From: Priestia megaterium NBRC 15308 = ATCC 14581
Lineage (GTDB): Bacteria > Bacillota > Bacilli > Bacillales > Bacillaceae_H
Length of the DNA stretch: 64,000 bases
Direction: 5' to 3'
Assembly: GCF_000832985.1 (NCBI RefSeq)
Contig: NZ_CP009920.1
Location: forward strand, 248,001 to 312,000
A program made the position numbers and the translations under genes. Below are positions 51,659-59,837 of the stretch, in pieces. Under the pieces are notes generated by a model, which did not search any database, was not told the origin of the DNA, and saw only the letters and a list, made by a program, of their open reading frames with translations. The first letter of the stretch is position 1; every line of letters begins with the position of its first letter.

Positions 51659-51919
51659 ATGCTAATTAAAAGAATGACGGTGCAGCTTTCCGGTGAACTT
51701 CTAGCGAGACATACAGCTTTGTTTGTACGCCAAGCATGTTCGTTTCAAAGTGATATTTTTCTTGCGAAAGACGGAAAATGTGTAAGTGGAAAAAGCATCA
51801 TGAAGGTAATGGCTTTAGCTGTTAAGAAAGGAGATGAAATAACACTGCTAACAAATGGAGTGGATGAACACGCCGCCGCTTGCACCCTTGAAGAATTTCT
51901 TTTAACTAAACAAAGATAG
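51659..51919 (+). CDS. HPr/Crh-like protein lacking the catalytic histidine
   Basis: An 86-residue protein of the HPr fold. Alignment to HPr is clear without gaps: HPr 'GIHARPAT' corresponds to ELLARHTA, so position 15, the phosphoryl-accepting His, is Leu, and Pro18 is His. The regulatory Ser46 is kept in GKSIM with flanking 'VMALAVKKGDEITLLTNG'. It thus resembles Crh, which has Gln15 and Ser46, and would be a target of HPr kinase but not of the PTS. AGGGGAAA before the ATG. Driven by an AdhR-type promoter, an unusual link. Confidence 0.88.
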   Translation: MLIKRMTVQLSGELLARHTALFVRQACSFQSDIFLAKDGKCVSGKSIMKVMALAVKKGDEITLLTNGVDEHAAACTLEEFLLTKQR

Positions 51920-51990
51920 AAAACTGCCATGCTATTCCTTCCTTTCCTTTTTTCATAAAGTCATAGAAAGAAATTTTTTTCAAAAAGGTC

Positions 51991-52021
51991 TTGCTTTAAA
52001 GTCGACTTTAACGTTTAAGCT
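51991..52021 (+). promoter_or_regulatory. AdhR-type MerR promoter, copy 2 (adhA)
   Basis: -35 TTGCTT (51991-51996), 19-base spacer containing TTAAAGTCGACTTTAA (51996-52011), -10 TAAGCT (52016-52021). Confidence 0.85.
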
Positions 52022-52116
52022 AGTATTGTAGTTTTTAAATACATCAAGCGTAGTCAGTGAATGCAAGGGCATTAGCAACTGGTTATGTTTAATTTGAAAG
52101 GATTGTGTTTTTACTT

Positions 52117-53178
52117 ATGTGTAATAATCATCAACATACAACAACATCACGTGTTTTAAGTGCGCCGCACGCAAAGGCAAAATTCGAGAACACGACAATT
52201 GAACGCAGAGAACTGCGAGCAGACGACGTTTTAATTGATATTAAGTTTAGCGGTATCTGTCACTCTGATATTCATAGTGCATTTGATGAGTGGGGCGGCG
52301 GAATGTTCCCGATGGTTCCTGGTCATGAAATCGCAGGAGTAGTTGAAGCGGTTGGAGAAAACGTAACAAAATACAAGGTTGGCGATCGCGTTGGCGTTGG
52401 ATGTTTCGTTGACTCTTGCGGAGAGTGCGAGTACTGTGTAAACGGTGATGAGCAATACTGTACAAAAGGCGTTGTTCAAACGTATAATTCATTGGATTAT
52501 GACGGAAACCGTACATACGGGGGCTACAGCCAAAAAATCGTCGTAAAAGAAGGATTCGTTGTTCGTATTCCTGATAAGTTAAGTATGGATGCAGCAAGTC
52601 CTCTTCTATGTGCAGGGATTACAACATTTTCTCCGTTAAAGCACTGGAATGCTGGTCCTGGCAAAAAAGTGGCGATCGTGGGAATGGGCGGCCTTGGACA
52701 TGTAGCGATTCAATTTGCACATGCAATGGGTGCTGAAGTGACGGTATTGAGCCGTTCTAACAATAAAAAAGAAGAAGCTCTAAGCTTTGGCGCAGATCAT
52801 TATTTTGCAACAAGTGATGAGACAACATTTACTGAATTAGCGGGTCGCTTTGATCTTATCTTAAACACGGTATCGGCTAATCTGAACGTGGATCAATACT
52901 TATCATTACTTCGCGTAGATGGAACGCTTGTTAACGTGGGCGCACCGGCTAACCCAGATCAGTACAGCGTATTCTCACTTATCACGGGACGTCGCAGCAT
53001 TGCTGGTTCACTTGTAGGCGGCATTCGTGAAACACAAGAAATGCTTGATTTTGCGGCTGAACACGGCGTTGCCCCTATGATTGAAGTTATCGATGCAAAT
53101 CAAGTAGATGAAGCGTACGAACGCGTTCTTCGCAGCGACGTTCGCTATCGATTTGTTATTGATATTTCTACACTGTAA
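52117..53178 (+). CDS. adhA: Zinc-dependent alcohol/aldehyde dehydrogenase, AdhA type
   Basis: A 353-residue medium-chain dehydrogenase of the cinnamyl-alcohol-dehydrogenase group. Catalytic zinc ligands are C in [12 protein letters not shown] in VPGHEIAG and a later C (LLCAGIT); the structural zinc has four cysteines in [20 protein letters not shown]. The nucleotide fold starts [16 protein letters not shown]. subtilis AdhA, controlled by the MerR regulator AdhR, removes formaldehyde and methylglyoxal. Start: ATG at 52117 or GTG at 52105; AAAGGA lies 14 and 2 bases before them, so neither is ideal. Confidence 0.92.
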   Translation: MCNNHQHTTTSRVLSAPHAKAKFENTTIERRELRADDVLIDIKFSGICHSDIHSAFDEWGGGMFPMVPGHEIAGVVEAVGENVTKYKVGDRVGVGCFVDSCGECEYCVNGDEQYCTKGVVQTYNSLDYDGNRTYGGYSQKIVVKEGFVVRIPDKLSMDAASPLLCAGITTFSPLKHWNAGPGKKVAIVGMGGLGHVAIQFAHAMGAEVTVLSRSNNKKEEALSFGADHYFATSDETTFTELAGRFDLILNTVSANLNVDQYLSLLRVDGTLVNVGAPANPDQYSVFSLITGRRSIAGSLVGGIRETQEMLDFAAEHGVAPMIEVIDANQVDEAYERVLRSDVRYRFVIDISTL

Positions 53179-53187
53179 GTTTAGAGA

Positions 53188-53225
53188 GAAACGGGCAGCT
53201 AATACTATTAGCTGCCCGTTTTTTG
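53188..53225 (+). terminator. Intrinsic terminator of adhA
   Basis: AACGGGCAGCTAA / TTAGCTGCCCGTT, 13-bp stem, then T-run. Confidence 0.9.
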
Positions 53226-53257
53226 GTTCTTTATAAAATAAAAAAACAAACGATAAA

Positions 53258-53647
53258 TTAGGCTTTAGATGAAAGTTCTTCCTGATACTTTTGTTCTAAT
53301 TTATCATAGTAATCAATTTTCGTTTCCACTTTTCTAAAAGCCGCGTCCAGCTCTCTTTGTTTTTCCATCATTTTCTCTCTATGCTTTTCAAATATCCGCT
53401 TGCGCAAACCGATTGTATCATCGCCTTCTTGTGTTAATTCAACAATTTTACGTAATTCTAAAAGGGCAATATCCGTTTTTCGTAAGCAAATAATAAATTC
53501 TAACCACTCGATATCAGACTCGCTAAAAATACGATTTCCGTTTTCATCTCTTTTTATAAAAGGTAAAAGCCCCTGCTGTTCGTAGTATCGAAGCGTATGC
53601 GTAGGCAGCCCTACCTTCGCCGCAGCCTCTTTAATATGATATTCCAT
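53258..53647 (-). CDS. adhR: MerR-family regulator AdhR
   Basis: A 129-residue regulator: winged-helix N-terminus (KEAAAKVGLPTHTLRYYEQQ), 'GNRIFSESDIEWLEFI' and a dimerisation coiled coil at about 78-125. Cys54 (FIICLRKTDI) matches the position of the single reactive cysteine of B. subtilis AdhR (Cys52), which is alkylated by aldehydes. It is convergent with adhA. GGAGGGTA before the ATG. Its own promoter has the same 19-base spacer, so it is autoregulated. Confidence 0.92.
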   Translation of the reverse strand: MEYHIKEAAAKVGLPTHTLRYYEQQGLLPFIKRDENGNRIFSESDIEWLEFIICLRKTDIALLELRKIVELTQEGDDTIGLRKRIFEKHREKMMEKQRELDAAFRKVETKIDYYDKLEQKYQEELSSKA

Positions 53648-53808
53648 TCCACTATACCCTCCATCGCCATTCTCAGTACGGCGTTTGCTTTATGTATCTC
53701 AGCTTCCCTTTTCACGGGTGCTCTCAGCTCATCTTCTAGGTTTCTACTATACAATATATATAATAGATTCGGCTATTTTCTTTGCTATAAGGTAACTGTA
53801 TAAATAGT

Positions 53809-53839
53809 ATCATAAACATTAAAGTAAACGTTAAGGCAA
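53809..53839 (-). promoter_or_regulatory. AdhR-type MerR promoter, copy 3 (adhR)
   Basis: On the minus strand TTGCCT (53839-53834), 19 bases, TATGAT (53814-53809). The spacer has TTAACGTTTACTTTAA, an imperfect form of the adhA palindrome. Confidence 0.75.
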
Positions 53840-53844
53840 CTTAT

Positions 53845-53879
53845 AAAGAGCTGCCGTGAAGTCAGCAGCTCTTTTCATT
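53845..53879. terminator. Bidirectional hairpin terminator
   Basis: AAAGAGCTGC / GCAGCTCTTT with 10-base loop; ends the Spo0E-like gene at 53896 on -. Confidence 0.75.
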
Positions 53880-53895
53880 TTTATATAAAATACGA

Positions 53896-54048
53896 TTAAT
53901 CTGCGGCCAGCACTTTACTTAGTTCATTTAATAAATAATCAAGGGTTTGACTGATTCGAACTGTATTACGGCTTGTAAAACCTTCTGTAAGTCCTAACAT
54001 AACCATATGCTCTCTTACTGTTTCGATTTCTGTCATTAAGACTTGCAT
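53896..54048 (-). CDS. Spo0E-like aspartyl-phosphate phosphatase
   Basis: A 50-residue protein of the Spo0E family: MQVLMTEIETVREHMVMLGL, TEGFTSRNTVRISQTLDYLL, NELSKVLAAD. The signature S-Q-x-L-D-x-L-L is present as SQTLDYLLN. Such proteins dephosphorylate Spo0A~P and hold back sporulation. AAAGGAG lies 6 bases before the ATG at 54046-54048. Single gene, terminator follows. Confidence 0.88.
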   Translation of the reverse strand: MQVLMTEIETVREHMVMLGLTEGFTSRNTVRISQTLDYLLNELSKVLAAD

Positions 54049-54251
54049 GACAACTCCTTTATACCACTTCACAGCTCATCACCCCTTTTTACTGTGCATA
54101 TATCTCATATGCGGTAATCTTAAACCTATCATACAGGTTTTTGGGTGTGAATAGCGAGTTTTAGAGCTTCAACAGTTTTATTTTTTATAAAGTCAATATA
54201 CTAATATACTTATTGAAATAGAAAGTATCACTCCACTTTCTGTTAGAAGTT

Positions 54252-54285
54252 AAGAAAAGGCCTCCATTTAGGAGGCCTTTTCTTA
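54252..54285. terminator. Bidirectional terminator
   Basis: AAGAAAAGGCCTCC / GGAGGCCTTTTCTT, 14-bp perfect stem; ends the gene at 54315 on -. Confidence 0.85.
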
Positions 54286-54314
54286 TTTCTTATAAAGCAG
54301 TCTAATACAAAGCC

Positions 54315-54503
54315 TTAGCCTCTAAAATATTCTCTATAATAGGAACCTTTCTCACACTCTATCTCATAGCGCAGCCTCGTTTGCTTTCTGTAAAGCTCTT
54401 CGGACAGCTCATTAAATTCACCTTCTGTGATAGATCCATGAATTAAATTGTTGAATAAATTATTAAGATGTTCAGTTAATTCTTGAAGTTTTTTTTCTTT
54501 CAA
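54315..54503 (-). CDS. Small helical protein, 62 aa
   Basis: A charged, all-helical small protein: KEKKLQELTEHLNNLFNNLI, 'HGSITEGEFNELSEELYRKQ', 'TRLRYEIECEKGSYYREYF'. It resembles helical hairpin proteins of the Spo0E/Sda size class but lacks their motifs. TTG start at 54501-54503, 6 bases after AAGGGTGA. Function unknown. Confidence 0.6.
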   Translation of the reverse strand: MKEKKLQELTEHLNNLFNNLIHGSITEGEFNELSEELYRKQTRLRYEIECEKGSYYREYFRG

Positions 54504-54778
54504 TGAACGTCACCCTTTAAAATAATTTTCATCTCCTAAAATTATATCAAATAAAACGTTTTCATACGATATATTTTTTACTGAATTATCGTATTAAAGT
54601 GATGAAAGTATTTTTTAACCACCGCCAAACAATCAAAGAGCTCAGATAAATCATTAATCACATGATTTCAGCAAAAAATAAGTGGATAAAGACCACAGAC
54701 AAAAAGGCAAATGGTATCAACCGTTTTGACAAAAGCATAGGATGAAAAGAAAAATTAAACGAGAAAAGGAGAATGAGT

Positions 54779-55306
54779 ATGCACTATACACCTTATTATC
54801 ATCAGTGGCAGACTCCAGTGTATTACGGCTGGCAGCCATATGGTTATTATGTGCCGAGTCACTATCACACCAGCGAACAGTTTCAGCAAAGAAACGGTAA
54901 ATTAAAGGACTACGGACCAAGGCCGTTTGTTATTAACATTAATGAAGCGTCAAAGCAAAACAATACGTACCGCACTGCTTTATGGACGGGAACACATTTA
55001 CAAGTGACGCTAATGAGTCTTAAGCCCGGTGAAGATATCGGCTTAGAAATCCACCCTAACGTTGATCAATTTCTGCGCATTGAACAAGGGCAAGGCGTTG
55101 TTCAAATGGGCAAGAGTAAAAACAATCTAACCTTTAAACGAAAAGTCTACGATGATGATGCGATATTTATCCCTGCCGGAACGTGGCATGATGTCACCAA
55201 TACGGGTACCACTCCGCTAAAGCTTTACTCCATATACGCTCCCCCAAACCACCCATTTGGTACGGTTCATGTGACAAAAGCAAACGCTCTGGCTGAAGAA
55301 CATTAA
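54779..55306 (+). CDS. Cupin protein with Tyr-rich N-terminus
   Basis: A 175-residue protein. Residues 1-35 are rich in Y, H, W and P (MHYTPYYHQWQTPVYYGW, QPYGYYVPSHYH); from about 45 there is a cupin barrel with 'PGEDIGLEIHPNVDQFLRIE' and 'DDAIFIPAGTWHDVTNTG', candidate ligands H, E, Q and H. Cupins of this kind with Tyr-rich leaders suggest a spore-coat or surface role, by composition only. AAAAGGAG is 7 bases before the ATG at 54779; the ATG at 54773 is too close. Confidence 0.82.
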   Translation: MHYTPYYHQWQTPVYYGWQPYGYYVPSHYHTSEQFQQRNGKLKDYGPRPFVININEASKQNNTYRTALWTGTHLQVTLMSLKPGEDIGLEIHPNVDQFLRIEQGQGVVQMGKSKNNLTFKRKVYDDDAIFIPAGTWHDVTNTGTTPLKLYSIYAPPNHPFGTVHVTKANALAEEH

Positions 55307-55379
55307 AGATAAGCAGAGCGTTATGCAGGAGTGGAACGCTTGTTCAGGATCAATACTAAGTGAATAGATGGTTGTTGAC

Positions 55380-55433
55380 TAAAAAAGCTCGCTAGAAAAT
55401 CGGTGTATGACCTTTTCTAGCGGGCTTTTTTTA
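55380..55433 (+). terminator. Intrinsic terminator
   Basis: GCTCGCTAGAAAA / TTTTCTAGCGGGC stem with T7. Confidence 0.8.
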
Positions 55434-55530
55434 AACTTGCTATACATAAAGGATTTTGTAGCCAAGGAAAGAATTATAGAATAAACTAATCTTTTTAAAC
55501 CGCTTAAAATAACTGAAAGGCAAACAGACA

Positions 55531-55842
55531 ATGAAATTTTTTTATAAAATTCCCAAATCAAACGTAAATCCTTCTCTTAAACTAGCAAGAAAAATTATAT
55601 ATATATCTGTAGAAGCAGTCATTATGACCATGCTTGTGATTAAATCTTTTACTGTGGCCTATGAAAACGACATAAATTTAATTCTCAGGCAGCTAAATGA
55701 ACTAAAAGCTTCGATTGGCGGATTTGGCATAAACGAATCACTATTTTGGTTTATGATAAAGTGCAGTATTTGTACCATCGCTACATTTGATATGTGCTTA
55801 TACTTTCGAAAAAAGCTAAAAAAAAACAAAAGAGTCTTGTGA
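55531..55842 (+). CDS. Membrane protein, 103 aa
   Basis: Two helices (IIYISVEAVIMTMLVIKSF and FWFMIKCSICTIATFDMCLY) joined by a polar segment with 'DINLILRQLNELKASIGG', and a basic C-terminus 'FRKKLKKNKRVL'. AAAGGC is a weak binding site before the ATG. No family recognised. Dispersed repeat copy B follows. Confidence 0.6.
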   Translation: MKFFYKIPKSNVNPSLKLARKIIYISVEAVIMTMLVIKSFTVAYENDINLILRQLNELKASIGGFGINESLFWFMIKCSICTIATFDMCLYFRKKLKKNKRVL

Positions 55843-55890
55843 TTCATAGGCTAAAGTTTTTAGATAAATAAATCCACAGTCACCATACTA

Positions 55891-55960
55891 ATGAAAAAAA
55901 CCGAACGAGTTGGATTCACAATCAAGAATCAAACTCGTTCGGACCTTCCTTCACCTAAAA
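55891..55960. repeat. Dispersed repeat, copy B (hairpin end only)
   Basis: CCGAACGAGTTGGATTC / GAATCAAACTCGTTCGG long hairpin followed by CTTCCTTCACCTAAAA, matching the right end of the repeats at 23086 and 61466. Confidence 0.7.
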
Positions 55961-55997
55961 CACTTTTGCCCCTGCCTCATGTTTAATAGAAAAATAA

Positions 55998-56030
55998 TAA
56001 AAGTAGAGGCATATTACACCTCTACTTTCT
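55998..56030. terminator. Intrinsic terminator of the actin-like operon
   Basis: AAAGTAGAGG / CCTCTACTTT, flanked by A-rich sequence on the left (T-rich on -). Confidence 0.75.
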
Positions 56031-56032
56031 GT

Positions 56033-56740
56033 TTAGAAATCTACATCGATATCTTCTTGAATGGTTCCGGTCACTTTTTCACTTTTAATTAATTGACCTT
56101 CTTTAAATGTTTCTTCTTCCTCATTTTTAACGCGTTTCAGCTGTTTATAGGAAGGAGCTGACGCAGAGCCAAGCTCTTTTTTAAGCAAATGAATTTCGCC
56201 TAACAGCTCGGTTCTTAATGAATGAATTAACGATTGAAAATCTTCTTCCCGGCTGTCTTTCTGCCCGTTTTGTTCCACAAGCTTCGCTACATAATCCTGA
56301 AGTTCCTTTGCCTGCGAGGCCTCATACTCCTCACGATTTGCAGCAAGACGTGAATTCATTTCTTTTTTTAATAAGTCAATTTCGACCAACAGCTCTTTTC
56401 GAAGTGAATGAACTAACGTCTCCACTTCATTTTCTTTGCTCATTTTTTGCAAGTCTTGCTGTATGAGTCTTACTACATAGTCCTGCAGCTCGTTTGCCTG
56501 CTGTTTTTCTTTCAGAAATGAAGACACTTCTGACGGAATGTCAGCAGTTTCGATTGTAAAATTTGCACGTTCATCTCTATTACTTACGGTCTTTCCCCTT
56601 GCTCCTATCATATCTGCTGATAGATTGCCAGCTGTCAGAAACGCATTTGATAGTAAGTAAAATGGTGCAGCCATTTGGGAGCTTAGCTGACCGTACCAAT
56701 CATCTATTGCTTCCTTAAGGCGAGTGTTTTGATGACTCAT
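56033..56740 (-). CDS. Coiled-coil partner of the actin-like protein, internally duplicated
   Basis: A 235-residue protein. Residues 1-45 are helical ('AIDDWYGQLSSQMAAPFYLL'); then a 47-residue block occurs twice, at 84-130 and 146-192: ELQDYVVRLIQQDLQK and ELQDYVAKLVEQNGQK begin them, HSLRKELLVEIDLLKKEM and HSLRTELLGEIHLLKKEL end them. The C-terminus is acidic and lysine-rich. No DNA-binding motif as in ParR is visible. It starts 15 bases after the actin-like gene, so the two are one operon. I infer it is a filament-binding adaptor. Confidence 0.75.
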   Translation of the reverse strand: MSHQNTRLKEAIDDWYGQLSSQMAAPFYLLSNAFLTAGNLSADMIGARGKTVSNRDERANFTIETADIPSEVSSFLKEKQQANELQDYVVRLIQQDLQKMSKENEVETLVHSLRKELLVEIDLLKKEMNSRLAANREEYEASQAKELQDYVAKLVEQNGQKDSREEDFQSLIHSLRTELLGEIHLLKKELGSASAPSYKQLKRVKNEEEETFKEGQLIKSEKVTGTIQEDIDVDF

Positions 56741-56755
56741 ATCTGCTCCCCCTTT

Positions 56756-57910
56756 TTAAACGTGAACTGCGTTTGTTTCATGTCTGCTTAAAATTTCAAG
56801 ACCGTATAAATTTAATTTGCGCGTCTCCGGCAAGAAAAGATGATTTTCTTCTCTGATTTCTTCCCCGTACATGTTATCAATCTGCTCTGCAATAAACTGT
56901 TGAAGGATAGGAGCCAATCCTCCAATATAAATATATTTATAGACTTTATCTTTTGGCGATGGAAATAGATTTTCAACTTTCGTTAATAAAATTTGCGTAT
57001 ATTCTCTAAGCGAAGCGTGAATAGGCTCCGTGAGATCTACTTTTTTCCCGCTATTGCCGTCTCTTTGCTCCATTTTTGCTTTATGGATATTGGCAATAAT
57101 AAACTCTTCTAATGAACGAACATCATCAAAATACTCAAGCAGTTTTTCATTTCTTAGCTTTTCAATATGCTTCAAATATGAAATGTCCGTAAGACACTTC
57201 AACGAATTTCTGCTTTTAGGTGCTTGAAGGCCTGCAGGAAGCAGCGCAAGGTCAACCGTGCCTCCGCCCAAATCGACAATTAATGTTTCAAAATTTTTGA
57301 ATGCATTTGCTTCTTCTCTATCCTGTAATTCAAAATCTTTTTTGATCGCCCAGCGAGCAACTTCGCTTTCAATACGGCATTTGCTCGTTTCAATGTTCAC
57401 CGTGAGTGTTTTTTCTAATCCAGGAGTCAAGACGGTAACCGTGTGCTCTCCTTGAAAACGTTCGGCCATCTTCTGCTGCATTTCACTGAATTTATTTGTT
57501 TTCTTAAGCAGCCAAATCGGAAGCATAGTCGAGAAATAATTAATCGTCACATGATTATTCTCTTTGTCTTTTCCTTTAAGTATGTTGTAATAAGCAACTG
57601 AAGCTAAAAACATCACATAAGGAATATCAGATTCAGTTTTATTATGTAACTTATTAATATGGATATTGCCTAGCACGTGTTTCTCTGCTGCGTCTCCTAC
57701 TAGATAATACTTTTCTACTCCTTCGATTGTTGTAGAAATCAGTAAATTTTGAAGAAGTAATTCCGGTTCATTTACACTTGAAGGAAAATGACCCTCTGCC
57801 TGATCTTTTGTGATTTCTACTACGTTTGTAGGAATTTCATAGTAATAACCATCCACTAGCGTTTGAAAAATTGAGTTACCAAAATCAACGTTTTGACGTT
57901 TGATATCCAT
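56756..57910 (-). CDS. Actin-like ATPase, ParM/StbA (Alp) family
   Basis: A 384-residue protein of the actin/Hsp70 ATPase fold. Phosphate-1 loop: VDFGNSIFQTLVDG (residues 8-21); phosphate-2: LIVDLGGGTVDLALLPAG (about 208-225); adenosine motif: YIYIGGLAPILQQFI (about 336-350). These place it with plasmid-segregating actins (ParM, AlfA, Alp7A) rather than MreB or FtsA. The next gene is a duplicated coiled-coil protein instead of a typical small ParR/AlfB, and no centromere-like repeats are seen upstream. GGGGAGAAACAAGG before the ATG. Confidence 0.85.
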   Translation of the reverse strand: MDIKRQNVDFGNSIFQTLVDGYYYEIPTNVVEITKDQAEGHFPSSVNEPELLLQNLLISTTIEGVEKYYLVGDAAEKHVLGNIHINKLHNKTESDIPYVMFLASVAYYNILKGKDKENNHVTINYFSTMLPIWLLKKTNKFSEMQQKMAERFQGEHTVTVLTPGLEKTLTVNIETSKCRIESEVARWAIKKDFELQDREEANAFKNFETLIVDLGGGTVDLALLPAGLQAPKSRNSLKCLTDISYLKHIEKLRNEKLLEYFDDVRSLEEFIIANIHKAKMEQRDGNSGKKVDLTEPIHASLREYTQILLTKVENLFPSPKDKVYKYIYIGGLAPILQQFIAEQIDNMYGEEIREENHLFLPETRKLNLYGLEILSRHETNAVHV

Positions 57911-58140
57911 CCTTGTTTCTCCCCTTTATCTTTTCGTGACAACACTAATAAGTATATATTTTCCTCATTTGTTTGTCTAAGTATTTAAATAATTTATGTT
58001 ATTCTAAATTCACAATTAATTAATTTTAGACGGCTAATGTAATTGAAAAGCACTTGGAATGCTTCTTTTTACCAGTACCCATTTTTACAAGGAATGTAAC
58101 ATGTGACGCTGTGACTTTCCCTTATTTTTTTGCAATATCA

Positions 58141-58258
58141 ACCATTCAATCACTAGCTAGAAGCAGCCACATACATGAAACCTACGTTCATCCTAACACC
58201 AAAAAAACCCGAACCATCAATCAGATTAATAGTTCGGATTTAACATCAACTAAAATAT
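58141..58258. repeat. Dispersed repeat, copy C
   Basis: CACTAGCTAGAAGC, then ATGAAACCTACGTTCATC and a short hairpin CCGAAC / GTTCGG. Matches the right-hand part of copies A and D; placed just downstream of the RsbR-like gene. Confidence 0.65.
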
Positions 58259-58287
58259 TTTTCCCAGCCTCTGGGCTTTTTTATTTA

Positions 58288-59157
58288 TTAATAACGCCAT
58301 TTGTCTTTTTTTCTTTGCGAATTTTCTGGCAGTTTACTAAAGCCTATTTCTTCAAGACCTTTTTCTAACGTCGCTCTTGTTTTAATTGTTCCAAAATCGA
58401 CGCCTAAATCCACAACGGTTTGCGCAATTTCCGGACGTATTCCGGTAATCATCGTTTTAGTGCCGATAAGCTGTAAGGCTTTTACAATTTGAAAAATATT
58501 GTCCGCTACCATCGTATCGACGATAAGAACACCTGAAATATCAAATATTAAATAACTCAGCTGCAGCTGAGCGCTTTTTTCTAAAGCCGTTTCCATAATA
58601 AGCTGCGAACGATGCGTATCAATTTGTCCAACGATTGGCATCACAGCGATTCCTTCAGAAAGAGGAACGATGGGAACTGATAATTCTTCTAGCGCTGCAT
58701 AAGCGCGTTTTATGGTGTCCGTATTATGTTCTTCGTAGATTTCGACAAATATATGATTAAGCTCATCAAGCATTGGATCAATTTTTTTACTTACATCAAG
58801 CATCGTAATAGGAGCAAACTGCTTCTGCTGCAGCTCTTCTGTAAAAACACCCCATATCACTGTTCGAAACAGCGCAAGTGATTTTAACGTTTGACTCAAA
58901 GAAAGTCCGTTTTCCACAGCCACTTTTCCTATATCTGTACCCCACTGAACGATTTTCTTTAAAACGACCGAGCGCTCCTCGAATAATGACTCGCCTAAAT
59001 ACTCAATGAGTTCTGCTCTCCATTTTAAAACTTCGCTTTCTTCGTGGTAAACCAGCTTCCGCTTATATTCAGAGTCCATCAGATCAGAAAATTGTATCGC
59101 TAATTCCTGTTTATTATCGATAATTTTCTTCCCTATATATAACAACTCATCCCTCAT
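58288..59157 (-). CDS. RsbR-like STAS-domain protein
   Basis: A 289-residue RsbR paralogue: N-terminal non-haem-globin-like helical domain (1-150) and a C-terminal STAS domain (about 160-275) with 'PIVPLSEGIAVMPIVGQIDT', 'LSYLIFDISGVLIVDTMVAD' and 'MITGIRPEIAQTVVDLG'. The Thr residues of QIDTHR and IVDTMV match the two phosphorylated threonines of RsbRA-type stressosome proteins. It would join the stressosome that controls SigB. AAAGGAG is about 13 bases before the ATG, slightly long. Confidence 0.9.
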   Translation of the reverse strand: MRDELLYIGKKIIDNKQELAIQFSDLMDSEYKRKLVYHEESEVLKWRAELIEYLGESLFEERSVVLKKIVQWGTDIGKVAVENGLSLSQTLKSLALFRTVIWGVFTEELQQKQFAPITMLDVSKKIDPMLDELNHIFVEIYEEHNTDTIKRAYAALEELSVPIVPLSEGIAVMPIVGQIDTHRSQLIMETALEKSAQLQLSYLIFDISGVLIVDTMVADNIFQIVKALQLIGTKTMITGIRPEIAQTVVDLGVDFGTIKTRATLEKGLEEIGFSKLPENSQRKKDKWRY

Positions 59158-59389
59158 TTTTTTCTTTATCTCCTTTAGTTAGCAGAATTAACGATTACAT
59201 TTTATAACAATAGTTATATCACATACAATATAAAAATATAACCGAAATAAAAAAATTGTTAGGCCCTCCCTATTTACTTTTACCCCTATTCTTCTAATCG
59301 ATATACCTACCATAAAATGATTGAAATTTCAGCGTTTGGGTAAAAAACTACTATGAATTTATTTCTATACTTATAAGGAGGCTTTTTCA

Positions 59390-59602
59390 ATGAACAAACA
59401 TAAAGGAACCGTTAAATCTTTCAACGAATCAAAAGGATCTGGATTTATTACACCCGAAGACGGATCAAAAGAAGTGTTCGTTCACTCCAATGCGATCGAC
59501 CGTGAGGAATATAAAAACCTGGCAGAAGGACAAAAAGTAGAGTTTGAAATCCAAGAAGGAGCTAAAGGACCCAGCGCTATAAAAGTACACCCAGTTGACT
59601 GA
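59390..59602 (+). CDS. Divergent cold-shock-fold protein lacking key aromatics
   Basis: A 70-residue OB-fold protein closer to the E. coli CspA pattern ([13 protein letters not shown]) than to the CspB-type genes in this window. The nucleic-acid face is altered: W8 becomes S10 (VKSFN), RNP1 is KGSGFI instead of KGFGFI, and RNP2 is VFVHS instead of VFVHF. Three stacking aromatics are thus serines, so single-strand binding should be weak or different. AAGGAGG before the ATG. Its leader lacks the shared cold-shock blocks. Confidence 0.88.
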   Translation: MNKHKGTVKSFNESKGSGFITPEDGSKEVFVHSNAIDREEYKNLAEGQKVEFEIQEGAKGPSAIKVHPVD

Positions 59603-59661
59603 TAGAGTGACATTTACATACAGGTTATGGGTAGACTGTCGAATCAAATACTTTTCGAACC

Positions 59662-59707
59662 CAAAAACACCTCTTCGACTTTTGTTCGAAAGAGGTGTTT
59701 TTTTATA
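59662..59707 (+). terminator. Intrinsic terminator
   Basis: AAAACACCTCTT-CGA / TCG-AAGAGGTGTTTT with seven T. Confidence 0.8.
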
Positions 59708-59837
59708 TGATGCAACTAATTCTACATTCAAAATTAGTTACTATTAGCTATTTTAAAAAACAGTTCTAAAGTTGTCGGACAAGTATCCAAACATTTCTTC
59801 TATGAGTGAATACAGTATAGAGTACTGCAAAGAAAGG

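Noticed and set aside
57911-58060. Centromere-like repeats upstream of the actin-like gene
   Set aside because: No iterons or ordered direct repeats are visible; only A/T-rich sequence.
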